Assembly: GCA_963921195.1 (NCBI GenBank)
Contig: OY992537.1
Location: 21,598,642-21,662,641, forward strand
DNA from: Pegoplata infirma
Lineage: Eukaryota > Arthropoda > Insecta > Diptera > Anthomyiidae
Direction: 5' to 3'
DNA length: 64,000 bases
The notes under the pieces were generated by a model, which worked only from the letters and a program-made list of their open reading frames with translations, was not told the DNA's origin and did not search any database. Of the stretch, positions 11,205 to 22,742 are shown one piece after another. Each line of letters begins with the position of its first letter. Position 1 is the first letter of the stretch. The position numbers and the translations under genes are program-made.

Positions 11205-11526
11205 TAAAAAGTTTTTAAATTTTATTTCTCTATGTAAAGTCTAATTCTGATTTATTACGGCAAAAATAAGGGGTTTTTAAAAAATATCCGTCAAAAAATT
11301 TAGAAGTTACATGCATTTGAACAAAACTGAAACAATTTAGTTTTATTTCGGGTGTGCCGAATGTGACAAATACAACTGTTTTTGTACAAAACCGAATTGA
11401 TGGTTTTTTGTTTAAATGCTTGTAACTTCTACAATTTTCGACGGATTTTATTAAAAAACCTAGTATTTTCCTCGTAATAAATTAGACTTGAACTTTACAG
11501 ACAGAAATAAAATTTAAAAAATATTG
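11205..11526. repeat. Foldback repeat with about 140-bp arms
   Basis: The left arm (11205-11345, containing CCGTCAAAAAATTTAGAAGTT) and the right arm (11375-11525, AACTTCTACAATTTTCGACGG) are imperfect inverted copies. No coding capacity. TSD not resolved. Confidence 0.6.
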
Positions 11527-13017
11527 AACTTACAATTAATCAATTTTACAAAAGAACTGGGTGGGTTCACTTTGCGAAATTCCTTTGAAAATTACAGAAA
11601 AACCAAATGATAGAATTCAATTCTAACAGAATCGAATTCAGAAGGTCAAAATACATAAGGATTAGTGGGTCTAGTTTCTTGGTAAGAACTTTTTTTATCT
11701 TTTGTGAGGCAATTTTCTTTAAATTTAGCTAATTTTCCCATTTTTAGTTAATTTTTTTTTTAGTTTGGAGTCCAAACTTTTTATTCCCTCAAGTTGGATT
11801 AATTAACTTAAAAAAAGAATTTCTGCGAGTTAAAATTAAAAACGCAAAATTTAAAATTTGTAATTTTAAAACGTGTCAGTTAAAAGAGTTTTTTTTTCAA
11901 CTTTCTTTAAAAGGCAAAAAAAAAATTTTAAAAATATTTTTTGTTTTAATTTCAGCTTCTAAAGAACCATAACGAATTAGCGCGAACAGACAGATCACTC
12001 ATAAATGCAAATTAATCCAAACACAACCGTCAAATTTATATACAATGCAGATACAATAAAAAAACTTTTGAAATTTTTATGTTTTTTGGGCATATTATAA
12101 AAAAAAAAAATTAAATCATACATGAACCAAAATACATTATAATTTTTATTGGGTGGTCCCAATTTGAATGGCGTGAATTTGTTAACTTGTTATTTATATG
12201 ATTTGCATTAACTGACAAACTCATTTCGGCTAACACAGACAATCAACAACAGTAAAAAAACAGACAAATAAATGACAGTTTTTAAACAATCAAATATCCA
12301 AACAAAAATATTTGAAATGCCTACAAAAACAAGGTTTTTAGAAAATTAAATCTTTTTTTGTATAACAACTTATATATTTGACCAATTAATCCCCAGATTT
12401 GACATGTAAACCCAGTCAACACACTTTTTGAATGCTTTTTATATTTTTTTTCTTCAAATAAATTAGAAATTGAGAAAAAGGTATTTAGCCTCATTTTCAT
12501 ATCTTAAAAAACAAATATGATGGATCTACTGTCATAATGAAACGATTTTTTTATTATTAAATTCATTTAATTATTAAACCCATTTCAAAAATACAAATAC
12601 AATAAAAATTTATGTTTGAAAAGAAATTATATTCAAAAAAAAAATAGATTTATTATAAATTAACTTTTTTAAAGAAAAACGATATAAAGAAATTTTTTAA
12701 GATATCAAAAAAATATTCTTAAAAAAATTACAAAAAAAACTCAAATAAAGAAAATTAGTACAATAAAACTTTTTGAAAGAACAGAAAACTGATTTGAAAA
12801 TGTTATAACAATAAAATGGAATCAAGTTGGAATAAGAAGAAAAACTTCTTATCTTTTATGATGGTTTAAAACTTAATATGATTTTTTCTTTTCTATTTTA
12901 TTTATTTATTGAGTTTTTTTACATACCAAATGTCCTTTTTAGTTAAAGTTGAAATACACCTACTCATACTGATATAAAAATTAGGGTGGAAGTTGTTTGA
13001 TTTATGTAGAAAAATAA
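11527..13017. other. Very AT-rich DNA without a gene
   Basis: Long runs of A and T and no open frame above about 60 codons. No recognisable RNA gene. It may contain old MITE relics that are too diverged to delimit by eye. Confidence 0.35.
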
Positions 13018-13503
13018 AAAAACTGCATTTACAGTTTTTCATTTCATGATCCTGTTTCCTTTTAAAAGGACTTCAAAGTTTTAAAGGATAAGTTTTGTAA
13101 AATATTTTTGAAATATTTGTAATTGGCCAAGGATGACACTGGTAATGGCAAACGAAAGAGGAGGATCTCCTTTTTTTCTATTTTTTTTATTTTGCCATAT
13201 CAGGATAAAATGATGTGAATAAAGTCATTTGAAAACTTTATTAAAATATTTGTTGAAAATTTTGAATGATATTGAAGGACACATTTTTGAAAGGACGTAA
13301 CTTATCTCCTTTTTCCGGATATGTAAAAATAATAAAATAGGAAAATTATGGGAGATCCTCCTCTTTCATTTGCTATCACTCGTGGCATGCTAGGACAAGT
13401 ACAAATATTATAAAAAATTTTATAAAATTTAAACCCTCAAAACTTTGAAGTCCTTTTAAAAGAAAACAGGATCACGAAAAGAAAAACTGTAAATACAGTT
13501 TTA
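13018..13503. mobile_element. Foldback element, about 486 bp
   Basis: Inverted arms of about 170 bp: outer AACTGCATTTACAGTTTTTC / inverted near 13483-13503, middle GATCCTGTTTCCTTTTAAAA / inverted near 13455, inner GAAAGAGGAGGATCTCC (13155) / GGAGATCCTCCTCTTTC (13350). The loop is about 13215-13310. A shorter relative lies at 5150-5485. Non-coding. Confidence 0.75.
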
Positions 13504-13664
13504 CTTCATTTAGTTTCTAGTGTGAAACGTATATTCTCCAGTTCGTGCAACCCTGGGTTTGATTCTCAGATCCGGCAAAACAAAATTTTTTCAGATATTC
13601 ATTAAATACTATTTATAACTAATATAAATATAGCACTAAAAAACGTCATCGAATAAAAAAATAT

Positions 13665-13970
13665 AACAAGTAGAAAAGTTAAATTCGACTTGGCCGAATC
13701 TATGAATACCCTCCACAATGCCCATTTTAAGTGATAGTAAATTTTCGTGAAAAAATAACAGTTTTGATTACAAATATTTTTTTTTTGTGTAAAAAATTTT
13801 TTTTTTAGTAATTTGTGAAAAAAGAAAAAAAATAATTTACTAATTTTTTTTTTTTGAGTGTATAATTTTTTTTGAGTGTAAAATTTTTTTCGAATGTATT
13901 TTTTTTTTGTTTTGGTATAAAAATATTTTTGAGTGACAAAAATACGTTGTAAAATATTTTTGTGACTTAC
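13665..13970 (+). mobile_element. HINE 5' fragment (subfamily A)
   Basis: Starts ACAAGTAGAAAAGTT and follows copy A (2044 onward) closely, then stops after GTGACTTAC where CCAGCAAAAAAAG of a different repeat begins. The microsatellite and the 3' hairpin are missing. The 136-codon minus-strand frame that crosses this piece is low-complexity and is not a gene. Confidence 0.7.
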
Positions 13971-14149
13971 CCAGCAAAAAAAGAGCTTACGATTCACTAC
14001 AAAATTCACCACAACTTACTTATGAACCAGATGTACTTCTTCTTCAACTGAAACATTGATGAATTTAATATGGGCGTGACACACAAAGTATGTTCTTTTT
14101 ATCGCCACTTTTCAGTGGCGAAAGATTGACACTTAAGTATAACATATAT

Positions 14150-15625
14150 CACTACACCATTTACAGATGTAATTCGAAAAAGATCAATTGTAATTCGAAG
14201 ATTCTATTTGTAATTCGAAGATTCCATTTGTAATTCGAAGATTCCATTTGTAATTCGAAGATTCCATTTGTAATTCGAATACTCCAATTGTAATTCGAAG
14301 ATTCCATTTGTAATTCGAAGATTCCAATTGTAATTCGTAAAAGATCAATTGTTATTCGTAAAAGATCAATTGAAATTCGTAAAAGATCAATTGTAATTCG
14401 TAAAAGATCAATTGTAATTCGAAAAAGATCAATTGTAATTCGTAAAAGATCAATTGTAATTCGAAAAAGATCAATTGTAATTCGTAAAAGATCAATTGTA
14501 ATTCGTAAAAGATCAATTGTAATTCGAAGATTCCATTTGTAATTCGTAAAAGATCAATTGTAATTCGTAAAAGATCAATTGTAATTCGAAAAAGATCAAT
14601 TGTAATTCGAAAAAGATCAATTGTAATTCGTAAAAGATCAATTGTAATTCGTAAAAGATCAATTGTAATTCGTAAAAGATCAATTGTAATTCGAAAAAGA
14701 TCAATTGTAATTCGTAAAAGATCAATTGTAATTCGAAAAAGATCAATTGTAATTCGTAAAAGATCAATTGTAATTCGAAAAAGATCAATTGTAATTCGTA
14801 AAAGATCAATTGTAATTCGTAAAAGATCAATTGTAATTCGAAGATTCCAATTGTAATTCGTAAATTATCAATGTAAATTCAGTTGATGTTTTTCGAATTA
14901 CAATTGGAATCTTCGAAATACAATTGATCTTTTACGAATTACAATTGATCTTTTACGAATTACAATTGATCTTTTTCGAATTACAATTGATCTTTTACGA
15001 ATTACAATTGATCTTTTTCGAATTACAATTGATCTTTTACGAATTACAATTGATCTTTTTCGAATTACAATTGATCTTTTACGAATTACAATTGATCTTT
15101 TACGAATTACAATTGATCTTTTACGAATTACAATTGATCTTTTTCGAATTACAATTGATCTTTTTCGAATTACAATTGATCTTTTACGAATTACAATTGA
15201 TCTTTTACGAATTACAAATGGAATCTTCGAATTACAATTGATCTTTTACGAATTACAATTGATCTTTTACGAATTACAATTGATCTTTTTCGAATTACAA
15301 TTGATCTTTTACGAATTACAATTGATCTTTTTCGAATTACAATTGATCTTTTTCGAATTACAATTGATCTTTTACGAATTACAATTGATCATTTACGAAT
15401 TACAATTGATCTTTTACGAATTACAATTGATCTTTTACGAATTACAACTGGAGTATTCGAATTACAATTGGAATCTTCGAATTACAATTGGAGTATTCGA
15501 ATTACAAATGGAATCTTCGAATTACAAATGGAATCTTCGAATTACAAATAGAATCTTCGAATTACAAATAGAATCTTCGAATTACAATTGATCTTTTTCG
15601 AATTACATCTGTAAATGGTGTAGTG
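14150..15625. mobile_element. Foldback element built from a 21-bp satellite
   Basis: The two ends are perfect inverted copies (CACTACACCATTTACAGATG at 14150 and its complement ending at 15625). Both arms, about 730 bp each, consist of tandem 21-bp units with the phrase AATTCGTAAAAGATCAATTG or the variant AATTCGAAGATTCCAATTG. The centre is near 14870-14895. Because 21 is a multiple of 3, the arms create long open frames in both directions (a 7-residue LIFYELQ repeat), which should not be taken for proteins. A second, rearranged copy is at 61831-62201. Confidence 0.85.
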
Positions 15626-16458
15626 TTTTTATCACAACTTCTGAAGTAGTGATCCGGATGTTAATATAACTTGACCTTTTGGAAGCACTTTTTTCATCAC
15701 TTCTTTAGAAGTACATATTTCTTGGCATTTTGGGTGTGATTATGTCATTTTTATTTGGTGATTTAGAACTTCTAAATTAAAAGTTCTTTTTTTACTTATT
15801 TTTGTAAGATTGATTGAAAGAGTATTTTTTTTTGTAATATTTAGACTAAAAACACTGTTCGACAGCAAAAATCTTCCAGTGAAATTTCTAACTGGTCCTT
15901 ATAGATTTTGGTGTTCTGCTTCCAAATCTACCGACCAAATTTTTCTAGCACGTACCGTTTTTGAGATATTCGCTGTTAAAAAGTAAAAAAAAACACTTTT
16001 AGGGGTCCACTGTTACGTATTCTTACGTTGCTTCCACGAAATAGGACTTGATTTCATATAAAATGGACCTCCTGATTCCAAAACTGCAATCCACAATTTT
16101 TAAGCATGTTCTTTTTTTAAGTATATTTCAATATTAAAACGCGAATATCTTAAAAAGCTTACATGATAGAAAAATTAATTTCATTAATAATCTAACGTAT
16201 ATACTTCGAATTAAAAAAGAAGTAATTATAGAGATCAAAAGGAGTAATTACACACAAAAATTTATCAATAATCGATTTTCGTCTTTTAGATTTTTTAAGC
16301 TCTAAATAAAGAGAAATGAAATGCCATTACCAAATTTTGTCACCATTTTTTTTTTGTAAGAAATATGTTTGTTCTTGTTTAAATACCACTAGGCATCGAA
16401 TTCTGTTCACAAATATCAACCAGCAGCCGAATTAAAACATTTTACATTTTTAGGTTAT
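15626..16458. other. Non-coding DNA with a dispersed repeat shared with 31571-31880
   Basis: From about 15850 to 16150 phrases such as TTTTTGAGATATTCGCTG and AAATTTTTCTAGCACGTACC recur inverted at 31571-31880. The remainder is AT-rich and holds no recognisable gene. Confidence 0.5.
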
Positions 16459-16466
16459 GTTGAAAG

Positions 16467-17043
16467 TAGAGATGGGTACATGAGCAGATTAGAGCGTGAT
16501 TCACGTGATTCACGCGTGAGTGTGACTGATTTCAAATTTACTCACGTGATTGTGAGTGAGTGTGAGTGGAGAAAAAAATTGCGTGAGTAAGTGTGCGTGA
16601 GAAATATTTTTGCGTGAGTGAGTGTGCGTGAGTCAATTTTTTTGCGTGAGTTTGCGTGATTTAATTGGTCTTCTTATTTCCTTTTGTACCAAAAAAAGCA
16701 ACAAAAAATTTTAAAATATGGATTAATTTAATATTTCGTCCCGAAAAAAGCAAAAAAATTTAAAATTTCGCTAAACTTTAAATTTTGCTGAAAATTTTGA
16801 AAGATTTTTAAAATTTTAGTTTTTGAATTTTTTTTTTTTGTATAAATAAGTGTTTCGTGAGTGTGAGTCAACGTGAGTGTGAGTGAAGCTTTCGTGAGTG
16901 CAAGTGAGTGTGAGCTGTATTAAATTTACTCACGTGATTGTGAGTGAGTGTGAGTAGAAAAAATATGCTGGTGAGTGAGTGTGAGTGATTCAAAAATTCC
17001 TGCCGTGAGTGTGAGTCAAAAATCACTCACGCGCCCATCTCTA
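16467..17043. mobile_element. 577-bp hAT-type MITE with exact 8-bp TSD
   Basis: TIRs are TAGAGATGGG at 16467 and CCCATCTCTA ending at 17043. The target duplication GTTGAAAG lies at 16459-16466 and 17044-17051, exact. The interior carries many GTGAGTGAGTGTGAG-type subterminal repeats and no transposase. An 8-bp TSD with 5' TAGAGATGG is typical of hAT non-autonomous elements. It lies at or inside the 5' part of the HINE that continues at 17052. Confidence 0.9.
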
Positions 17044-17229
17044 GTTGAAAGTACCAAAATTGCGAGGTGTCCTTACATTTTCGGTCATAACTTTCGAACC
17101 GGTGAACGGATTTGCAATACCTGCTCAGGACAACTACAAGTAAACATATCTGAGCAATATTTTCCCCGTGATCGCCATTTCAACAGTCAGACAAACGGAC
17201 AGACTGGCATCGCTAGAATGTCTTAAAAT

Positions 17230-18638
17230 CAGGGACATAACCGTTACGATTTATATTTAAAAAAATTAGTAACTTTTAAATACTTTAAAATTTTTAAATT
17301 TGAACAAAAATCAAACAGTTTGTTTACGATTTTTATTTTAAAAATTAAAATATTCAATCAATATTTTGATTTTTATTATTTGAAATATAATAACGGTTAT
17401 TTCATAATCAAAAATAAAAATCAAAATAAATAAAAAAATAAAACAAATTTATTTGACTATCAAATAAATAAAATAAAATTTAACAAAAATTAAAATGTGT
17501 GGAGCAAAATAGACATCAATAGACAATTTAAAGCATCCGGAATTAGTCTTTGAGATTGCTCATAAAAAAACTGTTTGCATGATAAAATTTAAAATGAATC
17601 TTCACGCCAAACAGCGCTAAAAGTTCAAAGAAATTACATTTTTGACAAAAATTTATATGATGTTTTTGGTAAATTTGGCTCAAAATTTAGGGAATTTGGC
17701 GTAATACTTTAATAATTCTAAAACCACTATTTTGGTCAATAGATGCTGCTTTCCGTTATAAATTCTTGTTCGACTTTTTGGAAAATATCGCTCAAAAATT
17801 TGAAAATCTTGTGTAAATTAGGTAAAGATATTTTATGGTCCTAAAATATGCGATTTTGCCAATAGATTCTGATTAGCATTTTTGAACCAATGTCGCGATT
17901 AATATTTTTCATATTTTTTCCTTAATCAGGATTATGTGCAATATGGTCATTGTCAGTTTTCTGAAAGATTATTTCCGGATGCTTCGTTTTCAAATGTCTA
18001 CTAATATATGGCTTTAAATTTTTTAAATCTTGTGTAGATAATAAAAAAATATTTTAGAATCCTAAAACATGCGATTTTGGTCCAAAGATTCTATTCAGCA
18101 TTTTTGGCCCAAAATCGGGATTTAAAATTGTTCATATTATCTCTGAATTAGCTTTTAATAGCCAACGTTCGAAATGTCTTTTGATATAATATGGCTATTT
18201 TGCAGATCTTGTAAATGTTATGGAAAAATATTTTGAAATCCTAAAACATGCGATTTTGGTCCTGATTCTGATAAAAAGTTTTGGATAAAATCTCATCTTT
18301 AACAATCATCCCTTTAATACATACATATTTGTTTGTAAAATACATACATATTTGTACAAAATTGATTGAATAAAATAAAAATTGAAATAAAAGTTATTTT
18401 TCGATCAAATAAATAAATCAACAAATAACTTTTATTTTCAGGTTCAAAATAAAAATCCAAAAATTAACCGAAAATTGTGAATAAAAAAATAAAAATTAAT
18501 TTTAAGACATCTTTGCAAAATTTTTGATAATTTTAAACTAAAATGTGTCTTAATATATTTATTGTTAAATAATTAACAATTTTTTTTAATTTTTTTTCGT
18601 GATTTTTATAAAATCATAACGGTTATTTTTGGTCCCTG
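17230..18638. mobile_element. 1409-bp hAT-like non-autonomous element, TSD CTTAAAAT
   Basis: Ends CAGGGACATAACCG and GGTTATTTTTGGTCCCTG form imperfect TIRs (CAGGGAC, AACCGTTA). CTTAAAAT flanks it exactly at 17222-17229 and 18639-18646. The interior includes three loose repeats of the phrase CCTAAAACATGCGATTTTGG (about 17850, 18060, 18240). No transposase frame. CAGGGAC ends and an 8-bp TSD fit hAT. Confidence 0.88.
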
Positions 18639-18696
18639 CTTAAAATCGATCACTGATCAATAATATGTACACTTCATGGGGTTTTAGACCTATACT

Positions 18697-20850
18697 TAGG
18701 GTGACCATTTTTTTTCTGAGCTTAAATCAGTACGCCCAAGTTTTTATGTTTTTTTTTCTAAAAATAACTCTCTAAATAACTAACATGACCCCAAGTATGT
18801 TGAGTAAAAACAATAGGGTTGCCATTCGTACTGTTTTAAACAGTACATGTACTGTTTTTTATAAAAAGTACTGTTTTATGCACAGTACCTAAAATAGTAC
18901 GCAAAAGTACTGTTTTTTAAAGCGTGTACTGTTTTTTGTACTGTTTTTTTATACTCATCACCAAAATGTAACATTTTTCGAAAAATGTTTCATATTTGAC
19001 AAAATTTTAATTCAATTTTTAAAAAGGAGCTAAATGCAATTTAATTTTATACCACACTCGAAAAGAAAAATTCTTTAAAAAGTGGCAAACTTAACTAAAT
19101 TTAATAATGATTTAGCTCCATTGCCATGTTTTCCTTCTTTTTATCTAAATTTTTTTGAAAAATAAGAATAAGAAAAAACTAGAACATGGGAATAAATTTA
19201 TTTTATTGAGTACATCTCATTTAAAGTTCCGATTGCGGGCAGACCCCATTAGGTTCGGAACCCATGGATCCAGACCACCTTAGGCCCAGTCCCATTGGGT
19301 CTACTAAGGATCGTCATAGATTTTGATTCGACATCTTTGCCCTTTTCGCTTTACCTTGCTTAGTTTTTAGGATACGGGAATTTAAGGGCCCAAAAGGGTC
19401 TTTAGAATCTTAACGGGATAACTAAAAAACTATTACACGGAGGGATTAAGAGGTCGTGTAAAGAACTACAAAAATGTATTTGGAATTTTTTTTGTTTCGG
19501 CAATATTTTCTGAGAAATGAGGAACGCCCAAATTTTTAGATTCAAATTGAGGAGTTCATGCATTGAAAGAGGATCGGAGATTCTTTAGAGATTTTTAAAA
19601 TTGAAAATGAACACTTTTTTGCTCTTTCTGGCTTAGTTTTTGAAATTTTTTAAACATTTTTTGAAAAAAAAAAATCCTTAAATTGCATAAAATTTACTAA
19701 AATTTTAATAAATTGTGGAAAAAAAAACATTTTCCCAAAATTTAGTTAGGCCTTTGTTTGAGTGAAATAATACCGTTTTCGCGTTTGCTTTTTAAAGTCG
19801 TGTTTTAATTAAAACACTGTTTTATGGATTTTTTCATATGGTTTTGATAGGTAGATCGGTGTTTTAGTTAAGCGAAAGCATAGACTACAAAAGCTTAGAC
19901 AAATGCACCAAAAAGTCAATCGCAATTTTTTTCAACACTGATAAAAAAAATAGAATAAATTTGAGACGGTTTACCTAAAATGTTCCACCGTTCTGTTAAC
20001 AAACTTTTGTCTATTTGAAATCTGGGTAAAAGGGCTAAGTTTTTGTAGTTTGATATAAAATAAGACTTTAAAAAAAGTACTGTTTTTATTTGCAATGTAC
20101 TGTTTTTTGAGACCAAATGTACTGTTATTCCATGTTTCAAATCTGGTAACCCTAAAAAACAACTGCAAAAAAAACAACTGTTGTTGTTATTTTGCAGAAA
20201 ATTTAGTTAACTTTAAACGACTTCATTTGAATGTTTTGATCGTTTCAGTGCATAACAAAATTCCACAGGTTTTGAGAATTAGAAAATCGCTCAGACTTTG
20301 AAGACTTTTTCCGTAAGTTTTGACAATTTTTAAGAAAACTTCACAGCTAATAAGCACCTGTTTTTTTAAAGGCCCCGATTTTCTGAGCGCTTTTTCGAAT
20401 AACCTTTGATGACATTACCTCATCTAAGATCTCAGAATCATTTGGGTTCATGCAATTTACATTATCTTTCTAAAAATATAAATAAATCCATCGGCCCATT
20501 GAACTTTTCGTTATAAAAAACCTCAAAGATTCTGTGCGCATTTTCATATAAATTTGGGAAGATCAACATAACCTCGTGCTCAAATTCATTTTTGAGTTAA
20601 GGAAACTTTTTATTCACGAACTCTAATTTCCTTAGAATAAATTCATTATCTGGCGACTTATATTATGGAAATTCAAGTTTTTGTACAGAATTTTCGAATA
20701 AAATTATTTTTATGTTGAAATGCTCAAAAATCAGTACAATCAGTACATATTTTAAAAAATCAGTACAAATCAGTACAACGTTTTTTAATCAGTACACGTG
20801 ATCAAAAATCAGTACATGTACTGATCAAATCAGTACGAATGGTCAGCCTA
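18697..20850. mobile_element. 2154-bp TIR element with CAGTAC subterminal repeats, TSD CCTATACT
   Basis: TIRs TAGGGTGACCATT at 18697 and AATGGTCAGCCTA ending at 20850; flanking CCTATACT at 18689-18696 and 20851-20858 is exact. Subterminal AAATCAGTAC words cluster at both ends (for example 20731-20835). A shorter copy at 39061-39895 lacks a 1.34-kb internal block, which is itself a transposon (18814-20154). No transposase found, so non-autonomous; the 8-bp TSD suggests the hAT group. Confidence 0.85.
18814..20154. mobile_element. 1341-bp TIR element nested within 18697-20850, TSD AAAAACAA
   Basis: Ends TAGGGTTGCCA at 18814 and TGGTAACCCTA ending at 20154; AAAAACAA flanks it exactly at 18806-18813 and 20155-20162. 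Subterminal GTACTGTTTT repeats lie near both ends (18830-18950 and 20070-20125). The sister copy of the host element at 39061-39895 reads straight through at this point. Its TIR and its CAGTAC/GTACTG words resemble those of its host, so the two may be related families. Two overlapping minus-strand frames of about 70 codons near 19916-20177 look like chance. Confidence 0.83.
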
Positions 20851-20913
20851 CCTATACTTCACTTCGATTAGTTACAAACGGAATGACAACTTATATATAC
20901 CCTCTATCACTAA

Positions 20914-21549
20914 TTACACAGTGATACAAAATCGAACTTTCGGAATCGGAATGGGATGAAACCAAAAGTAAATAAAAGCTGACGTTTTCCATAACAAAAC
21001 CCTCAAGGCCTTTTTTTTAGGTCAGAGCTAGATTTTATTTAACACGCATTTAAAGTTGGTGATTTTAAAGCATTTAAAGTTTTTGTGTACTAAACATGTC
21101 CTACTTTAAAGGCCCCTGGTGGTGCCATTATTGGACATGTAGGGTCCAGTTTCCAAACTTAAGCTCAAAATTAATTCAGCTATGACTGGTATGAATTTTG
21201 CTGCAATCGGTCCAGTACTTATTTACTGAATAGCCAAATTATTAAAATAAAGCATTGTACACCGTTGCGTATGATTGTTATTTAAAGGCAATTATTAATA
21301 TAAATCACTGGACACCATTGCGTATGATTGTTATTTAAAGGCAATTACAATATTGATCATTCGCCACTGATACAGTTTTCAAGCATTTATTATTATAATT
21401 ATAATAAAAGTACACTAACTTCAAATGCGTGTAAAACAAAATCTAGCTCTGAACTAGAAAAAAGCCTTGAGGGGTTTGTTATGGAATATGTCAACTTTCA
21501 TTTGCTTTTGGTTTCATCCCATTCCGATTTTGGGTGTTGCACTGTGTTA
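20914..21549. mobile_element. 636-bp foldback MITE with TAA duplication in the HINE hairpin
   Basis: Ends TTACACAGTG and CACTGTGTTA start inverted arms of about 140 bp (left to about 21070, right from about 21410, sharing AAATCTAGCTCTGA-type words). TAA flanks it at 20911-20913 and 21550-21552. It sits exactly in the loop of the HINE 3' hairpin. A 53-bp tandem duplication (GCGTATGATTGTTATTTAAA at about 21268 and 21321) lies in the centre. The 3-bp TAA suggests a PIF/Harbinger-type MITE. Confidence 0.8.
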
Positions 21550-21565
21550 TAAGTGGAGTAATAAA

Positions 21566-21941
21566 TTTACGAGAATTCCTTGTAAGTTTAATCTCGTAAA
21601 AAAAAATGTAAATTTACAATTTCATTGGTGAAATGCTTGTAAAATTACAAAAAAGCTCGTAATTTTTACAAGGAATTTTCGTAAAATACGAGGTAACAAA
21701 AAATCTGGTAAAGACAAACCCACATTTAAAATCCTGCTGATGATTACACTAACTGGAGTGTTGCTCGAGTTCTCGAATTCACCAAAAATAATTTATCGTA
21801 GTTTTGATGCAAAATGTGTACACGCAAAAAAAAAATTGACACTCAAATTTTTTTTTACAAAAATTACTAAAAAAAAAGGTTTTTTCAAAATAATGTTTTT
21901 TAGTCTTATTTTAATATTTTTTTACGTTAACGTCAATAAAA
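21566..21941. repeat. GTAAATTTAC-rich repeat, no gene
   Basis: Words such as TTGTAAAATTACAAAAAAGC and CTCGTAATTTTTACAAGG recur in the tract 32030-32490, so the first 150 bp are a member of that dispersed family. The rest is low-complexity; a 69-codon K/F-rich frame at 21740 is not convincing. Confidence 0.5.
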
Positions 21942-22742
21942 ACAAGTAAGGAAGTTATAGTCGGTCAAGACCGACCATATGATACCCTACACCAGTGTTT
22001 TCCGGAAAATGGGTTCCAAGTCCAAACATGGACCGATTGTATCTGTCTTTTGTTAGATCTTTATTTAGTGCAGAAAACACACAGAGATCAAATTTTAGTG
22101 GAATTGGTTTATTTTTTTGTCAATAGACCGATATAACTGAATATCGGTCGAAATTTTTATATGGGGGACTAAGCCCAAAAATTGTCCAATTATTTTCCGA
22201 TTTGATAAGGTTGCTAAAGTACACGTTTAACGTTTTTATGAATTTTGAGGGAATTATGTGAATATCGGGAGGGTGGTTTGTATGGGGACTACCAAAAGGA
22301 CTGACCCGATTCCTTTGAAATTTGGAATAGTGATTTATTCATATAAAATTTGATTACCTGCTGAATTTAAACGCGATATCTATTTTAATACGGTTATAAG
22401 AGTCATTTAAGCCGAATCCAAAGGGGGCGTTTGTCTGGGGGATAGGTCTTAACATGGACCGATTTTCTCCAATTTCAATAGGCTTCGTTCTTGGACCAAA
22501 AGATGCTTAAGTTTCAAATTTCAAGTCAATTGATGAAAAATTGCGACCTGTATCGTGCTTAAACCGATAGATGGACAGACGGACGGACAGACGGACGGAC
22601 GGACATCGCTAAATCGACTCAAAAAGTAATTCTGAGTCGATCGGTATACTTGAAGGTAGGTCTAGGACCAATATTTCGGGTAGTTACAAACATTAGCACA
22701 AACTTATTATACCCTGTACCACAGAGTGGTGTAGGGTATAAA
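21942..22742 (+). mobile_element. HINE / DINE-1-like element, subfamily C
   Basis: Starts ACAAGTAAGGAAGTTATAG, then the palindromic GGTCAAGACC signature and GATACCCTACACCA, which is the inverted repeat of the end. The microsatellite GGACAGACGGAC lies at 22572-22604. The 3' hairpin TATACCCTGTACCACAG / GTGGTGTAGGGTATA is at 22709-22740. Subfamily C differs from A and B in its signature palindrome and hairpin and is shared with 24953-25804 and 62514-63354. No Rep/helicase. Confidence 0.85.

Larger units (their letters stand above)
17052..21565 (+). mobile_element. HINE / DINE-1-like element broken by nested insertions
   Basis: Pieces 17052-17229, 18639-18696, 20851-20913 and 21550-21565, joined in order (each TSD counted once), reproduce the 3' half of the HINE at 2044-3363: the CATAACTTTCGAACC core, a decayed GGAC microsatellite, CTTAAAATCGATC, the conserved ACTTCATGGGG stretch, TACAAACGGAATGACAA, TATACCCTCTATCACTA and the closing GTGGAG arm. 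The 5' boundary is unclear and may lie before the 16467 insertion. Each interruption is a separate transposon, listed below. Confidence 0.85.

Noticed and set aside
13602..14012. 136-codon minus-strand frame rich in K and F
   Set aside because: It runs through a HINE 5' fragment and poly-A/T tracts; composition-driven.
14513..15591. Open frames of 105-117 codons with a LIFYELQ repeat
   Set aside because: Produced by 21-bp satellite units on both strands; no start context and no composition of a real protein.
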